This document shows positions 1 to 13,728 of a stretch of DNA of 64,000 nt, in pieces; the first letter of the stretch is position 1; every line of letters starts with the position of its first letter. The position numbers and the translations under genes were made by a program. This DNA comes from Dermatophagoides farinae (Eukaryota > Arthropoda > Arachnida > Sarcoptiformes > Pyroglyphidae), in NCBI RefSeq assembly GCF_024713945.1, contig NC_134681.1, positions 5,352,025-5,416,024 on the forward strand. The letters run 5' to 3'. The notes beneath the pieces are model-generated. The model was not told the DNA's origin. It saw only the letters and a list, made by a program, of their open reading frames with translations, and ran no database searches.

Positions 1-1524
1 TTTTTGCCTGAAATTATTATTATTATCATCATCATCAGAAACAAACAGATAGATTTTAATTTGAACAGTAAATTCATCATTATCATCATTATGATTAGAT
101 TTGAATGAAGAAAGAGACAGAGAAAAGGGATAAAATAAAACGATAAGCAAAGAAAAAAAAAAGCTTAAAGGAATCATCGAAAGAGAGAAACATTAAGATT
201 TAATGGATTTCTATCTATCTCTTTATTTCTATTGTCGATGATGTGCTTGATTGATTAATTTATGTATATTCAAACGAAACGAAATGAAATGAAAAAAAAA
301 TTCTATGGGAAACAAAACAAAAAAGCAAGTGCCCCACACACACACACACAAAAAACAACAACAACAAAGGCAACAATAGCAAAAAGGGTAATGAGAATAA
401 TTTACAATTTTTTTTTGTTGTTGTCGTTGTTGTTGTTGCAGCAATAATTTGATTTTGAATAATAAAAGTTATCCGGAGGCGTTAAAAGAATACAAGTAAA
501 AAAAAAGTTGTCAGATACAATTTAGCTGTGAAAGAGGTGATGAAAAAAAAATTTTTTTTTTTTTTTTTGAAACACCCACACAAATAGTTGAATAACAACA
601 GCAACAACAGAAAAAAAAGAATATTCTCCAAGCAATTAATGAATGAATGAATAAATGACAATTAGTAGATTGAATAAATATAGAAAACAACAACAAAATA
701 AAAAAAAAACCAAGTGGTTATTATAACAAATATTTCAAGAATGTGAAATAACCCATAAGAAAAGATGTGAAATCAAATGTGTCCACGTATTTTTTTTTGT
801 GTTGATTAATGATAATAAACACGTGAATTCGACATTAAACACCAAAAACAAATTGAACAAATTGAACAACACAGAATAAAACAAAAAAAAACAAGAGAAA
901 AAAATCAATCAATCAATCAATAATAATAATCAGAACACAGACCATTAATATATATATATATAATTGATAAATTGAAATTTAATTTGAATTTGAATTTTTG
1001 TTTTTTTTTTACATTTTCATTTTCTATTTGTCCGTTGTTTGTTGGTCATCGATATTCATCATCCATTTAAGCACAACAACGATGAATTTTTTATATCACA
1101 TTGTAGTTGAAGAATATAATGAAAGAAAAAGAAACGAATCCAACAGGCCTCGTTTTATAATATACGAAAACATACACAAACATATACCATACACGCACAT
1201 ACACACACTATACACATTAACAACAATCAACAATGATGATGATGATTATGAATACGACGACAACGACGACGACGACGATGAATGGGCAAACATCATCACC
1301 GTTAGAGTGGCTAATTCATTCTGAAATTGTATATATGGTTCGTATAAGTGTTCGTTCGATGAAGAAAGGAGAAAAAATTTTTTTTCTTTTCTTTCATTAG
1401 TTTTTCTTTTTTTTTCTTATGCTTCTTTTTTTTATAACACAAAACCCAATAAATAAAAATGCAAAGAAATGGTTTATATTCTTATTTTACAGTATATTCT
1501 CTATGTGATTCCCTATACAGCAAT

Positions 1525-1555
<31 letters not shown>

Positions 1556-3148
1556 GGATGATGATGATGATGATGATGAAATAAGAATCTACAGCTTGGT
1601 GTAGAATGGAGGAGGAAGAAGAATGTGGTGGTGGTGGTGGTGGTTATAGTGGTGACTATTTAGATTGTAGCGAATAAATTACTGCAACAGTAACACAACA
1701 GCAGCAACAACATTTACTACGATAATAACCTAAAACAGCAGCGTTAATAATAATAAAAATAAACGGGAAAAAAAATGAGATGATTTTATATTTTCACATA
1801 TAAGCAAAAGAAAAAAAAGCCAAAGGGGAAATTGAGATCAGATCAGATCAGATCTTTGATCACTAGTATCCAGTGATCGGTGAAATATCAAACTGAATTT
1901 TTTCTTTTTTTTTCTGTTTTTATTTTCCCCATTTTTCTGTTTTTTCCAGCTACCCCCTCAAAAAAAAATAGCTCTTGTCAATTCAGTTATAGATGGAAAA
2001 AAAAATTCGGGGCACAGAATCAATGAGGGGCCCGGTTTCATTTTGTGTGTGCATTTTGTGCATGTGTATCAAGCCGGCTGCTTAGCCATGAATGAATGTT
2101 GTGTGTGTGTGTGTGTGTTTCTCTCTCTTTTATTTTTTTGGCGCACGCCATATTCGAGCCGGGCGTCATAGAACCATTGCACATTTAATTTTTTTTTCTT
2201 CTCTCTTCGGTTATTCATCATTCATCTATACTACTACAAAAAAAAATAATGCAAACATGTGTTTTACGTCGACGTCGATAAGAATAAAATGAAACAAGCA
2301 ACATAATAATGATAATGATTTAGAATAGAATGCTACAAGCAACTTTCTTTAATAATATGGATGGAATATATAAAATAACATACGTGCGTAATTTAACCAA
2401 AGAAACAAAAAAAAAAGTGTACCAGTACCAATGGCCAAAGCAACCAAAACAACAACAACAACAACAACCACCACCACCACCACCACCACCTTCAACATAA
2501 AGAACAACAACGAAGAAAATCAGCTACCACCTTTTCAAATAGACCACACAAAACCTAAAAACCAACCATCATCATCATCATCATCATCCTCATGATGATA
2601 ATGATCCAAAGTGTTTTACGTCGCCGCTGTTTTGCAATATTGGATTTTATTTTATTTTGTTGATGATGATGATGTTGTTCACAATTTTTTTTTTCTTGAT
2701 TCTCCCTCTTTTTTTTCTATCTTGATCTAGAAATGATTTTTGAATGATGAGTGATCAAAAGTATGTGTGTGTGTGTGTGTTTATGTGCGTGAATCCAATT
2801 GATGAGGAGGATGAGAAAGAGTAGAAAAAAAAGAGGAAAAATAATGCATGCGCCAATCAAAAAAAAAATCAATTCAATTATATCATCACCAACATCATCA
2901 AAAAAAATTGATCAATTAGTATAATTATCATGATGATTAGGTTACTAATCGACATCAATTTCATAACCAAAAAAAAAAAAAAAAACAGCAACAACAACAA
3001 CAACCAAAGTTCAATAATATGGTAGGTTACATCACGAATAGGAAGAGCATGAGGAGAAGAAAAAAAGAGCAACAAAAAAAAAAATGAATCTTTATTTTCA
3101 AACACAACAACAACAACAACAAAAATGACAAAATTTCCATAGCAATAA

Positions 3149-3149
<1 letters not shown>

Positions 3150-3182
<33 letters not shown>
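3150..3182. repeat. (TG)n microsatellite
   Basis: Pure TG dinucleotide tract of about 16 units. It is one of many CA/TG repeats in the window and is listed because of its length. Confidence 0.95.
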
Positions 3183-3189
<7 letters not shown>

Positions 3190-6100
3190 GGCGTAATGGA
3201 TCACTTTTCAAATTGAGCTTCTGAAATTTTGAAAAAAAAAGTTTCACACTTAAACACACACACACACACACAAACAAATATATGAAAAAAAAAGATTTAC
3301 CATTTTTTTCAGTAAATAAAAAAAAAGAAAGAAAGAAATTATCGGAAAAGATACTCGTTGTCCAATATATATATAAATGAAATGTGTCTGCGTGTGTGTT
3401 TGTATCCTATTCACGTCATTCAAAATGAAGAATTTAAATTGAAAAATATTCTTGTTGCATTTGGCCAGGAAAAGAAAAAGGTATTGATATTGTCAGGATT
3501 AATGAACAATATATATATATATGAAAGATTCCATATACGCAAACAAAACAAAACAAAAAAAAATGAACGAGAGAATCAAAAGAAAGAAAACTTTCAAATA
3601 ATAATAGATTTATATATATTCAGATTCAGACTTTGTGAAGAAGGAAAAAAAAAATAATTAATGATACTAAAATTGAAAATTTCTTCTTCATTTATCCATC
3701 AACACCATATAATCTTATTATTATTATTATATAATATAAAAGTTATATAATAAAAACGAAAAATAAGCGTCTCAACGAATTTTTTTTTTTTTTTTTTTTT
3801 GGTCCTAGCTTAATTCACAAATTTTATTATTATGCTCTATTATTGTTATTGCTACTTATGTCACCACTACTACTACCATAACAACAACAACAACAACAAC
3901 AACAACGATAACTACTACTACTACTACTACTACTACCGCTACAATGATTATAGTTTGTGTTATGTAACTAACAAGTATACTTGATATGCATATATAACAA
4001 CAATGTTAGCAATAAGAAAAATATAACAAGTATATACACACATGAAAATAAAAAGAAGAAAAACATTAAGGCCATGGCCATGGCCAATTCAACAGACCAT
4101 TGTTGTTATTGAAGATTATTTGGTTGTGAGAGAAAGAAAGAAAGAAAGAAAAAAAAGGAATTACATTTACAACCTACACAAGCGCAAGCGTTGACGTGAT
4201 ATATAATATATCCACATTGATCGGAATGTACGAAATTTGAATTTTCAATTTCAAATGATGATGATGATAATATTTCACTAATGATGATGATGATGATGAT
4301 GATTGGTATGGATCAAAATAGATTTTTGATTCATTGTTTATATTGATCTTGATATAATATAATATTTTTTAAAATTATTAACCATGTGAATATGAATCAG
4401 CCAATATATATAGTGTTTCCGTTTGTTTACAATAAATTGATTGACTGTTATTGTAATTTTTGTTGAGTAAAAAAAAAAAAAAAAAATTATAATCGAAAAT
4501 TAACTGGAAAATTTTTGTTTGTTTGTTTTGTTTTGTTTGTTTGTTTTATTTTGTTGTGGTATGTAATTAAAATAAGCCAGAGCATGTATCGAAAATATTT
4601 TTTGGAATCATGAAACAAAACAAAACAAAACAAAAAAATTCTTAATTCTTTTTCAATCTAATTTAATTCTTATAATTCATTGGGTTTGTGTTGATTATCA
4701 CGGATTTTTTCTTTTTCTTATTATTTTTTTGTTTTGTTTTGTTTGGTTTGGTTTGGTTGTTGTAAGAAAATTAACATAAACTTTGTCCATGAAATAACTA
4801 CGTCGTATGATGTTGTTTTTTTCTCTGTGTGTATTTGATGTATGTGTGTGTGTATGTATGGAACATAACATAAAACATTGGAAAAACGAATTGCCTTGAA
4901 CTTGTCTTCGACAATAACACCAAAATAAAATGTGTTTATTTTGTGTGCAAAAAAAAAAAAGAAAAAAAACACACACAAGATATTTCCAATTTAAAAGTAC
5001 AAAATATGCAACTATGTTACATTGAGAATCGTTATTCTTTTTTTTTATATATTATTCTGAATTTTACTTTGTTTTTTTTCTGCTACAAATACTGAAGAAA
5101 AAAGGGACAACGAAAAAAAAAATATCTAAAAAATTTCAAATAATAGAAACAAATGATGAAGATGATGATGAAACGAAACGAAACGAATAAAAGATTAAAA
5201 CGAACAATAATCGATCAAATTGATCGATCAAACAATCAATCAATAGATCGATAGAGATCAATCGTTTGATCGATTTGATGAAGGTTACGGCTTGTGGGGT
5301 TACCAATTTTTTTTTCTTTTCTTTACTTTCAATTTTTTTTCTCTGTTGTTGTTGATGATGATGATGATGATGATATTTTTCTATCTATATTCTCCACCCT
5401 TCAATCTCTTTCTCTTTGTGTACATTTTTTTTTCAATTACCGTTTTTAGCATTCACAAAATTTTTTTGATTTTTTTAAAAAGCAAAAAAAAAAAAAAAAT
5501 TCCACCATAGAATAATTTCATTTCATTCAATTGGCAAAAAAAAAACTACTGTCATTTTGCTTTTTTTCCGACACAAAAATAAATAAAAAAAAAAGATCTC
5601 CAACATCATAACCCACGGGCTATTCATATATGAAAATGTGGTGAATTTTTCTATTTGACAATATTGCAAATGCGCAGAAAAATTTTTTCCAATGACAGTA
5701 TGACGGATGATAATAATGTCGTTTGTTTGTTTGTTTGTTTGTTTTTTTTTTCGTTGTTATATTACATTATAATGAAAAGGAAAAAAAAATTCTTTATCAA
5801 ATTGCGATTGCGTATGACGGATTTCGAGGACAGCCATATTGATCATCATCATTAATGAGTGGAAAAAAAAATTCAAGAATCGAACCACCTGACTACGGTA
5901 TTCCATAAAACAAACAATCACAAATTGGTATATAATGATAGTCAATCAAATTGACAAATAGGAGAACAGAAAAAAAATGATGACCGTTTAATACAGATAA
6001 TAAAGAGAACGAAAAATGTTCACAATTTTTTTTTCCTATAAATCAACAATTTCAATTATGATTTTTTTTTTTTTTTTTTTTTTTGGTTTTGCCATGGCAA

Positions 6101-6193
6101 TTAAATTTTTGTGACGAAGGAAATTGAATGAATTGAATAAATTGTGTACATAATAAAAATTCAATGTGATAATATTACATTGACGACATTATT

Positions 6194-6240
<47 letters not shown>
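6194..6240. repeat. (ATC)n trinucleotide microsatellite
   Basis: Uninterrupted ATC/TCA repeat of about 15 units, followed directly by a GAAGAT/GAAGTA purine-rich stretch. ATC/GAT is the commonest triplet repeat in this window. Confidence 0.95.
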
Positions 6241-8418
6241 GAAGATGAAGATGAAGAAGTAGAAGAAGAAGAAAAAGATGAAGATTGAATGTAGAAGTAG
6301 CATCATAGCTGTGTTTTTGTATCATCACCATCATCATCATTTCAAAGAATTCCCATTATTCAACTTATTGTGTATTAATATGATGAAAAAGAGAAAAAAA
6401 AATTTATTTCATGGCCATCACACTTTAGGACAACAACAACAACAACAACAACAGCAACAAACAAACAAAACAAACCGAAAATATTGCATTGAGGGTTTTT
6501 TCTATGTCATTCAATTAAATTCAGGCAATAATAGCAGTATAAAAGTGGGATAAAAGTTTTTTCTTCTCTCTCTCTCTCTCTCTCGCTTTTTTTCATTTGA
6601 TCATAATCATTTTATAATAAAAAATGTTGATGATGAAGGTTTTAAATTTTATTAATATTTCTGAATTCGGAATTTTTTTTTTGTATGTAAACGGGTTGTA
6701 AATGTGATGATGATGATGAATTTTGTTTATCCACTGATTAGAGATTCAATTTTTAATGTTGATGATGATGATGATGATGATGATTAAAGAAATGAAAATG
6801 AAAAATAAAAATAAAAATTTTTTTATTTTTTTACCTGTAATTTAAAACCATTGAATTGTTTTCAAATGAATCAATGAATCATTTTCAGAATAATTTTATT
6901 CTTTCATTTTTTTCCGTATAATAAGATCTATGTTATTTGAGAAATTCTTCTAAATACACACACACATCCCACACACACACACACACACACTGATACTTGA
7001 ACAACATTACAATGTTAAATTTAAAGTGAATCGGATCAGTGAAATGAATTTTCAATTTTATTATTATTATAAAACAAGGAATTTTTCACACAGTGAAAAA
7101 ATGTGTTAGAGTGATTTTTTTTGTGTAGAAAAAATTAGAAAAAAAACTGTTTTTTTTGTCATTTCCTAAATCCAATTGTGTGTGTGTGAGTGTGTGTAAC
7201 CACAAGAATTCTGCCTACCCAATAAATTTTTTTTTCTCGCCCACCACCATCATCATCGTAATCATCAGTGTGTCGGTTTTCTGATGACAATATGGATTTC
7301 ATCATAGAATCGTTTTCGGAATTTTTTTTTTTTTTTTTTAATTTTGTCAGAATAAAAATTTGTCACAATTTTTTTCATCATAGCCATGGTTAAATTAGCG
7401 AGAAAAAATTTGTACTTTTTTAAAATGAGACAAACAAAAAAAGTATATATATAGGAAATATTTTCCAAGAAATTCTTTCCATTCCATCCTATTCTCTCAT
7501 CTTCCCCCTCTCTCTCTCTCTCTCTCTCTCTTTGGCCCAGAAAATTTAATTTTTTTTTCTTCATCATTTAGTACATTGAATTACATGGCCAAATAAAATT
7601 GTTTGGATATAGGTACAACTTCTTTGTCTCCTGGCACTTTTATATATAATATGTATCAGGAACACGATGTGTGTGTGAGTGGTGGAACACTTGTAGCTAT
7701 ATTCTATTATATTTCATTAATTCTACTACTATTTTAATAATATCCAGCTCATCGTCATCATCATTATGGATAAGGGCCATGGACACAGTAACGGCCTTGT
7801 AATCGAATTCATATGAGTTGCGCATGTATCATTAAATTCTACAATATTCGGTAATGTTTATTCATCATCATAGAATTTGTTGCCCAAATCAATAATGAAA
7901 ATATGAATGAAGCCAATGAAATATCTGTTGAAATAAACTTTTGAGTGAGAAAAATTTTTTCATCCACATTTCAATTTGTCAATAAAGTGAATAGAAAATG
8001 AAACCAATTCAATTATTGATTATATATCTATCTCTTTATATCTTTGAATATATAACTTGCACTGTATAAACAAAATCATCAAAAACGTAAAAATCAAATT
8101 GAAATTGTACATTTTATTTATTTCAACAATCAATAAGATTCTTTAAAAGAATCGACAACTTTTTTTTTGTTCATTTATCCATTTACATACATTCACTAAA
8201 TATTGGCTGTGCGGCCATGAACCAATGGATTTACAAAAATAAGCAAACTTAAATCAAAAAAAGCCTAATTAAAATCATATATACACAAACACACACACAC
8301 ACATTTGGTATATTCTAGTGAATACAAAATAAAATGTACAGAATAATAAAGCAAAAAAAAAGTCATTAAATTAGCTAATAATCAAATGACTAGATCGAAC
8401 AACATTAAACACGAGAAT

Positions 8419-8542
<124 letters not shown>

Positions 8543-9291
8543 AGAAAAAACCTGTTGATAATCAAAATAAACATTATCAATCGATCGATCGATCGATCGA
8601 TTGATCAGTTGATGAAAGGATATGGATTATAGATTGGATTATAGTATGTTTTTTTTTCTTGTTTCAATGATAATAATGATGATGGAAATTTTTTTTTTTT
8701 TTTAATTCAATTCAATTCAATTCAAATCAACTTTTAAAGGAATAATTTTCATTTTATTTTGTTTTTGTTCATTCAATCATTTATTCATTATATATCTAAA
8801 TGATGATGATGATGACGACAATTATGATTGAAATTCTTTTTTCTGTTTCTATTTTTCTCTCTCTCTCTCTCTGTGTCTCTTTCTTTGAGTTGCCATGTTT
8901 AATAATATCTTGATTGTTGCAGATATGAATGAACTTAGAATCCAAACAGTAAAAAAAAAAAAAATAGAAAAACTATAAATACTAACAACGACTACAGTAA
9001 CAAAAAAAAACAACATCATCATTAATTCAATGAAATGAAAAAAAAAACACACACACACATACACACATCAAGGTCTTTACCAAAATGGCCGTATAAATTG
9101 CATCGTTTTTTTTATGTGTGTGTGTGTGTGTGTATGTGTTTGCGTTTGTTTGCCATACAAGATACAACACAATTCAATTCCATCAATTTGTTGCATTAAC
9201 TTTTCTTTTCTTTTTATTTTTACCACTTATTTACAATTTATATTTGGAATAAGTATGAAGTAAAATACAAAAAAAAAATAAATTGGCCAGA

Positions 9292-9378
9292 TTAATAATA
9301 AATGGATTTATTGAACGATTGATAATTACTATGCCAATCATTCATCAATGGATAATCAATGGGTTTAGTTTTCTTCAC
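9292..9378 (-). CDS. candidate terminal exon, unknown gene (weak)
   Basis: I do not recognise this gene. On the minus strand a pyrimidine-rich stretch with two AG dinucleotides (TTTTATTCCTTTATAG, then TATGTAG) leads into an 87-nt open frame that ends in TAA. It encodes 28 residues beginning VKKTKPIDYPLMNDW. The codons are varied, unlike the repeat-derived frames around it. No upstream partner exon was identified, and the frame lacks a start codon of its own, so it would have to be a last exon. It could equally be a chance open frame. Confidence 0.15.
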   Translation of the reverse strand: MKKTKPIDYPLMNDWHSNYQSFNKSIYY

Positions 9379-10635
9379 CTACATACCCATCTATAAAGGA
9401 ATAAAATCTTAGAAATGTTAGAAAAACAAAAACGTATAGAATTTTGATCACATGGCTTTTTTTGGCAATATTTTGCAATTTATTAGTTTAGTAGTAAATT
9501 TCCCTTTTTTACTACTTTCGATAGATGATGATGATGATGATATTTGATTTTATTGCCAATTTTTTTTCTCTCAATATTTGTGTCAATAATAAATTTTTTT
9601 TTTTTATAATCATTTTTGATTCATAGATCGATATTGATAGATGGATTTAATATTTGTGTGTGTGTGTCATTGTCATCAATGTTATGCAAGAATTTGTGTT
9701 AACAAAAAAAAAAAAACACAAACAAGAAAGAAATAAAAAAAAAATATTCCAGAATAATCTATATTGATTGAAATGATGATGAATGAATTGAATCGATTGT
9801 TTTGATGAACATCATCATTATCATTATTCTTGAATGAAACGTGTACCACAAAATTTTTTCCGGTGCAATTTTTTCTCTCTCGCTCTCTCTCTCCCTTTCT
9901 CTTCTTATACGGTTAATTTTTTTTCATGTACAAATTTCATTCAATGAATGAGAAAAAATAGACAGAAAATAATTGGCTGCGAAAAAAAAATCGAAAGTAA
10001 AACTGCCAAGAATAAGCAATTAAATCGACAAAAGAATGAATTTGAAATCAATTTTTTCATACAATCATTATCATCATTAGTACAGTACACACACACACAC
10101 ACACACAGTGTACACATATAGAGAATCAAATTCTTTTTTTTTTGGAATTTTTTTTTTGTCATTTCAATTTCTAACCATTTCTCATTTGTTGATCGAATAC
10201 GATAATGATGATGATGATTATCTGTCTATGTTTATGAGTGAATGAATTGAAAAATTGAATTTAATCGATAAGTCCTTGATGGATATTGGAAAGAAGAAGA
10301 AGAAGAAAAAAAAATTTTTTGTTTGTAATGATTATATTGATTTGAATCAATATGATGACGCCCAAAAAAACAAGCAACAAAAATAGCTTCGATTGTAAGT
10401 GATTGATGTAAGAATCTGACAATTAAATTTTATAGTTTTTTTTTCTTAATAACAATGACAATCACTAAAAAAAAGAAGAACTAGGTTATACCAATATGGA
10501 TTCTACCAAATTTGACGGAAAAAACACTATTGATTCAAATTAAATACAATGTTATTATTGGGAAAAAATTTTTTTTTTCCACTGTTCATCAAAATATTCT
10601 CATTTATATCACACATACATTGAATTGCTTCGTCT

Positions 10636-10666
<31 letters not shown>

Positions 10667-12692
10667 ATAGAGTGAAAAAACTTTTTTTTTTTTTTTTTTT
10701 GTTATTCTGATCTTGTGACACAATCATCATCATCATCATCATCATCATAAGATGACAAACGACTACATAAAAATAAAAATATATCTTTATTCATTCAAGG
10801 TAGAAAAGCATATGTGTAACCTTGCTCTACAATAAATGAATGTGAAAGAATGAATACTTTACTAAAAAAAAAAAAATTTTTGTTTCACTTTCACAACTAA
10901 GCAATCCATGTTGTTGTCGTTGCTGTTGTTGTTGTTGTGATTGCAGGCAATTTTTTTATTTTTTTTTGATCTTTTCAAAGAATCAGATGATGATGATGAC
11001 GATGACGATGATGATTGTGATTGTTATTTTGTTGGTAATGGGGATAGAGAGAGAGAGAATATCTATCTTTATCATGTCAAAGATGAAATCTCTTTTTGGA
11101 TTCTTACTCTTTTCATTCTAACATTTGAAATAAGAGCTGAATAATAATAATAATAAAAAAATTCTTTTCCACTTTCAAATAAATTCCTAATTGTACATAT
11201 GATGTGAAGAAATAATTTTGTACTTTTTTTTCTCTTAATTTGTTTTTTTTTATTTGGCTTCTGGATAATCCTTACGATGATGATGATGATGGTAATGATT
11301 CGTATTTTTATAATTACTATATCTTGCCAATTATTTTGTATTTTTTTTTATTCTTCGGTCTTTTTTTTTATATTCTGTGTTCTGTATATTTTTTTTTTTT
11401 TTTTTGCTGTTTATTATATGTGAATGTTTGATCCACGTGCGATCGTATTTTGATCTCTCATACTACGGACTATATGGCTTCAATTTGATTTAAATGATAA
11501 AAAAAAGCAAATTATTCTTACTCGAAAAAAAAGGATCGGATGGATTCCAATATGCCATTTAATGATGATGATGATGATGATGATGACGATGAAGGAATGA
11601 AGAGAGAAAAAAAAATCAAACACAATCTGATATTCATTGGCCATTCAATGATTCCGATGAATTTTTGTTTTTTTTCTGTTTTTTTTTTTCTCTCTCTCTC
11701 ATTCAGATGACAAACATAAATAAACAAACATGGAATAGAAGAGAAAATTGAAATTGTGTATACACAATATTCATGGAAACAATTTGTTGCGATAGTCAGT
11801 CTGTTGTGATGGTTGTCATCAATTTTTTTTTTCGCCTGAAAAGCGCTTGAAATGAAATGAATCAAGAATACTAGAGGTTTGGTCGATTTTATCAATGAAA
11901 TGAAATTTTTTTTTTTTTGATAATTTTGTTTGGTAGATCGATTGAATGGCAGTGCCAAAAAAAAATAGAAACGAAAAATATAGCTTTGTTTGGCCACACA
12001 CTTGAAACAACAGACACCCACGCACACAATCGAAGAATCGTAAGAATATTAAAAAAAAATTGAAAAAAATCAATTTTTTTCAAACATTTTTATGACATGT
12101 TGAAATCATTTTCTTTCACTTTTTCAATTTTTTTTTTGCTGTATGCAGCTCAATGAATAATGATAATATCATAAATTTGTTTCGGCTTTTTTTTATCCAA
12201 ACATTCAAATGTTATGTCGATTCATTTTCATCGACATTTATTTTCCGTTTTTTTTAAGAATTTGAACGTTATGTTATTCACTTTGTTACAATGGAAAAAT
12301 TCTCATGAAATGTATCATTTTTGTTCATATACAAATAATATTGATTTACAAAATTAAAAATAGCAATGATCCCAATGGCGCCATCTTTTTTGAATAGTTT
12401 TCAAAATTTCATTTCATTTCATTTCATTTTTTTTTTTTTTTTTGGAATTTCAATTCTATTCTATCTCAATTATATGTGTAGAATAAGAATATAAAAATTT
12501 ATTGATAATACTTGTCATTATCATGTTTACATCAAATCAAAAAAAATGAGAATGAAAATGAAAAATAGAAAATGGAGAAAGTGAGAGAGGAAAGGCTATG
12601 AAAAAAAAATGGTGAAAGAATCGATCATTTGTGAATAAAGTTAAAAATATTTTTCAAAAAATGGTTTCATTTCATTGAATAGAATAAATGAC
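9379..12692. other. gene-poor stretch
   Basis: Simple-sequence DNA with T-runs, GAT repeats and CA/TG repeats. The long frame on the minus strand at 11518-12027 runs through low-complexity sequence (poly-Ser from GAT repeats) and lacks domain-like features. A GGCGCCATCTT sequence at 12377-12387 resembles a YY1/Pho-type site but has no gene attached to it. Confidence 0.55.
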
Positions 12693-12735
12693 TAGTAGTA
12701 GTAGCAGTAGCAGTAGTAGTAGTAGTAGTAGTAGT
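12693..12735. repeat. (AGT/AGC)n trinucleotide repeat
   Basis: About 14 units of AGT with AGC interruptions, immediately beyond the 3' end of the ERG28-like gene. Confidence 0.9.
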
Positions 12736-12745
12736 TTGAATGAAA

Positions 12746-12751
12746 TTTATT
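12746..12751 (-). terminator. poly(A) signal for the ERG28-like gene
   Basis: AATAAA on the minus strand, about 85 nt beyond the stop codon of the four-exon ERG28-like gene. This is the first canonical signal in its 3' flank. Confidence 0.55.
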
Positions 12752-12835
12752 TATATCGATTTAAGAAGATTTTGATTTGATTTTTTCGTCATTTCATTAT
12801 TTGTCGTTTTTCCATTTTTCCATTTTTTTTTCATT

Positions 12836-13728
12836 TCAATCTGAATGAATTTTTCCATATCGATGATTGGTAATTGACGATGATGATATGGACATCCTAT
12901 CTGAATATTGATGATGATGATGATGATTTGATTTATGTCGTTTATTATGATGATGACCTTGATGATGTCCAGGATGTAATAAACAAGATTTAACAATATC
13001 TTCATTGATCTCAACATGAAGCCATGGTTTCCAAATAAAATGAAATAGAATTAACCATATTAATGATATGACTATGTTGTTGTCGGTGGTGTTGGTGAAG
13101 GATGATGATGATGATGATGGAAGGGTTTATGATTAAGAATGAATAGATCATAAATTAATGTCAATGAGAAAAAAAAAAAGAAAAATTAGATCATACAAAA
13201 AAAAACAACCGCCAAAACATACCGCTCATCATAAAAGGCAATAATGTTGCACCATATAAATCTAATGTACAATAATAGAATGATTCGACCATAATCAATG
13301 TGATGAAAACGATAAGTAAAAATATTGTTATCGTTTGTAATCTAAGTACATCAAAGATTAAATTTTTTTTTTTTTTGAAAAAAAAAGAAAATTCCGATTC
13401 AATTCCGTTAAATAGAATTGTGAATCGTTAATATTTACGGTATAACATAAAGATGTATGGCCGATTGTATCAATATAAATGCCTGAATGATTGAATAGCA
13501 GCCAAAATAATGTACGAATACCATTTCTATGAATTTGATTTGTTTTTTTTTTTTTTGATGAAAATAAAAAACATAATATTCTTATCACATACCTTTATGT
13601 ATTGTTGTATGAAAAATTTTTCCAAATAAAAAATTTGGATCAAAAAATGATCGTAAACATAGACCAATATGCATGAAAGCAAGAAAACTAAGCCAACCAC
13701 GTAATGAATAATCGGACCAATGGGCCAT
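12836..13728 (-). CDS. ERG28: ERG28-like sterol C4-demethylation scaffold protein
   Basis: ERG28 proteins are ER multipass membrane proteins that tether the sterol C4-demethylation enzymes. Four minus-strand exons join in frame: 13728-13593, 13526-13439, 13341-13223 and 13071-12836. Introns are 66, 97 and 151 bp, all GT-AG. They give 192 aa from the ATG at 13728 to a TGA at 12836-12838. Family signatures visible: an N-terminal RGWLSFLAFMHIG helix, then LRSFFDPNFLFGKIF (family pattern LxSFxDxxFLxxKLY), an FG-containing second helix, and a third/fourth helix block with ESFYYCT and GATLLPFM that matches the family's ELFVYGT...LAPLM. About four membrane helices are predicted. The core length fits the usual ~140 aa; the extra part is a hydrophilic His-rich tail (HPGHHQGHHH, then five His), which is unusual. 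Exon 4 was placed by phase: exon 3 leaves one base, completed by TC after the TAG acceptor. The family assignment is from remembered conserved positions. Confidence 0.85.

Noticed and set aside
1858-1878. Inverted repeat GATCACT...AGTGATC next to tandem GATCA units
   Set aside because: Seven-bp arms beside a short tandem repeat are too weak to call a mobile-element end or a regulatory site.
5866-5910. Possible tRNA B box (GGTTCGATTC) followed by a T-run on the minus strand
   Set aside because: The T-stem does not pair, and no A box, anticodon arm or acceptor stem can be built.
11518-12027. 169-codon minus-strand frame
   Set aside because: It runs through T/A runs and a GAT repeat (poly-Ser) with no domain, splice support or codon signal; length is explained by low complexity.
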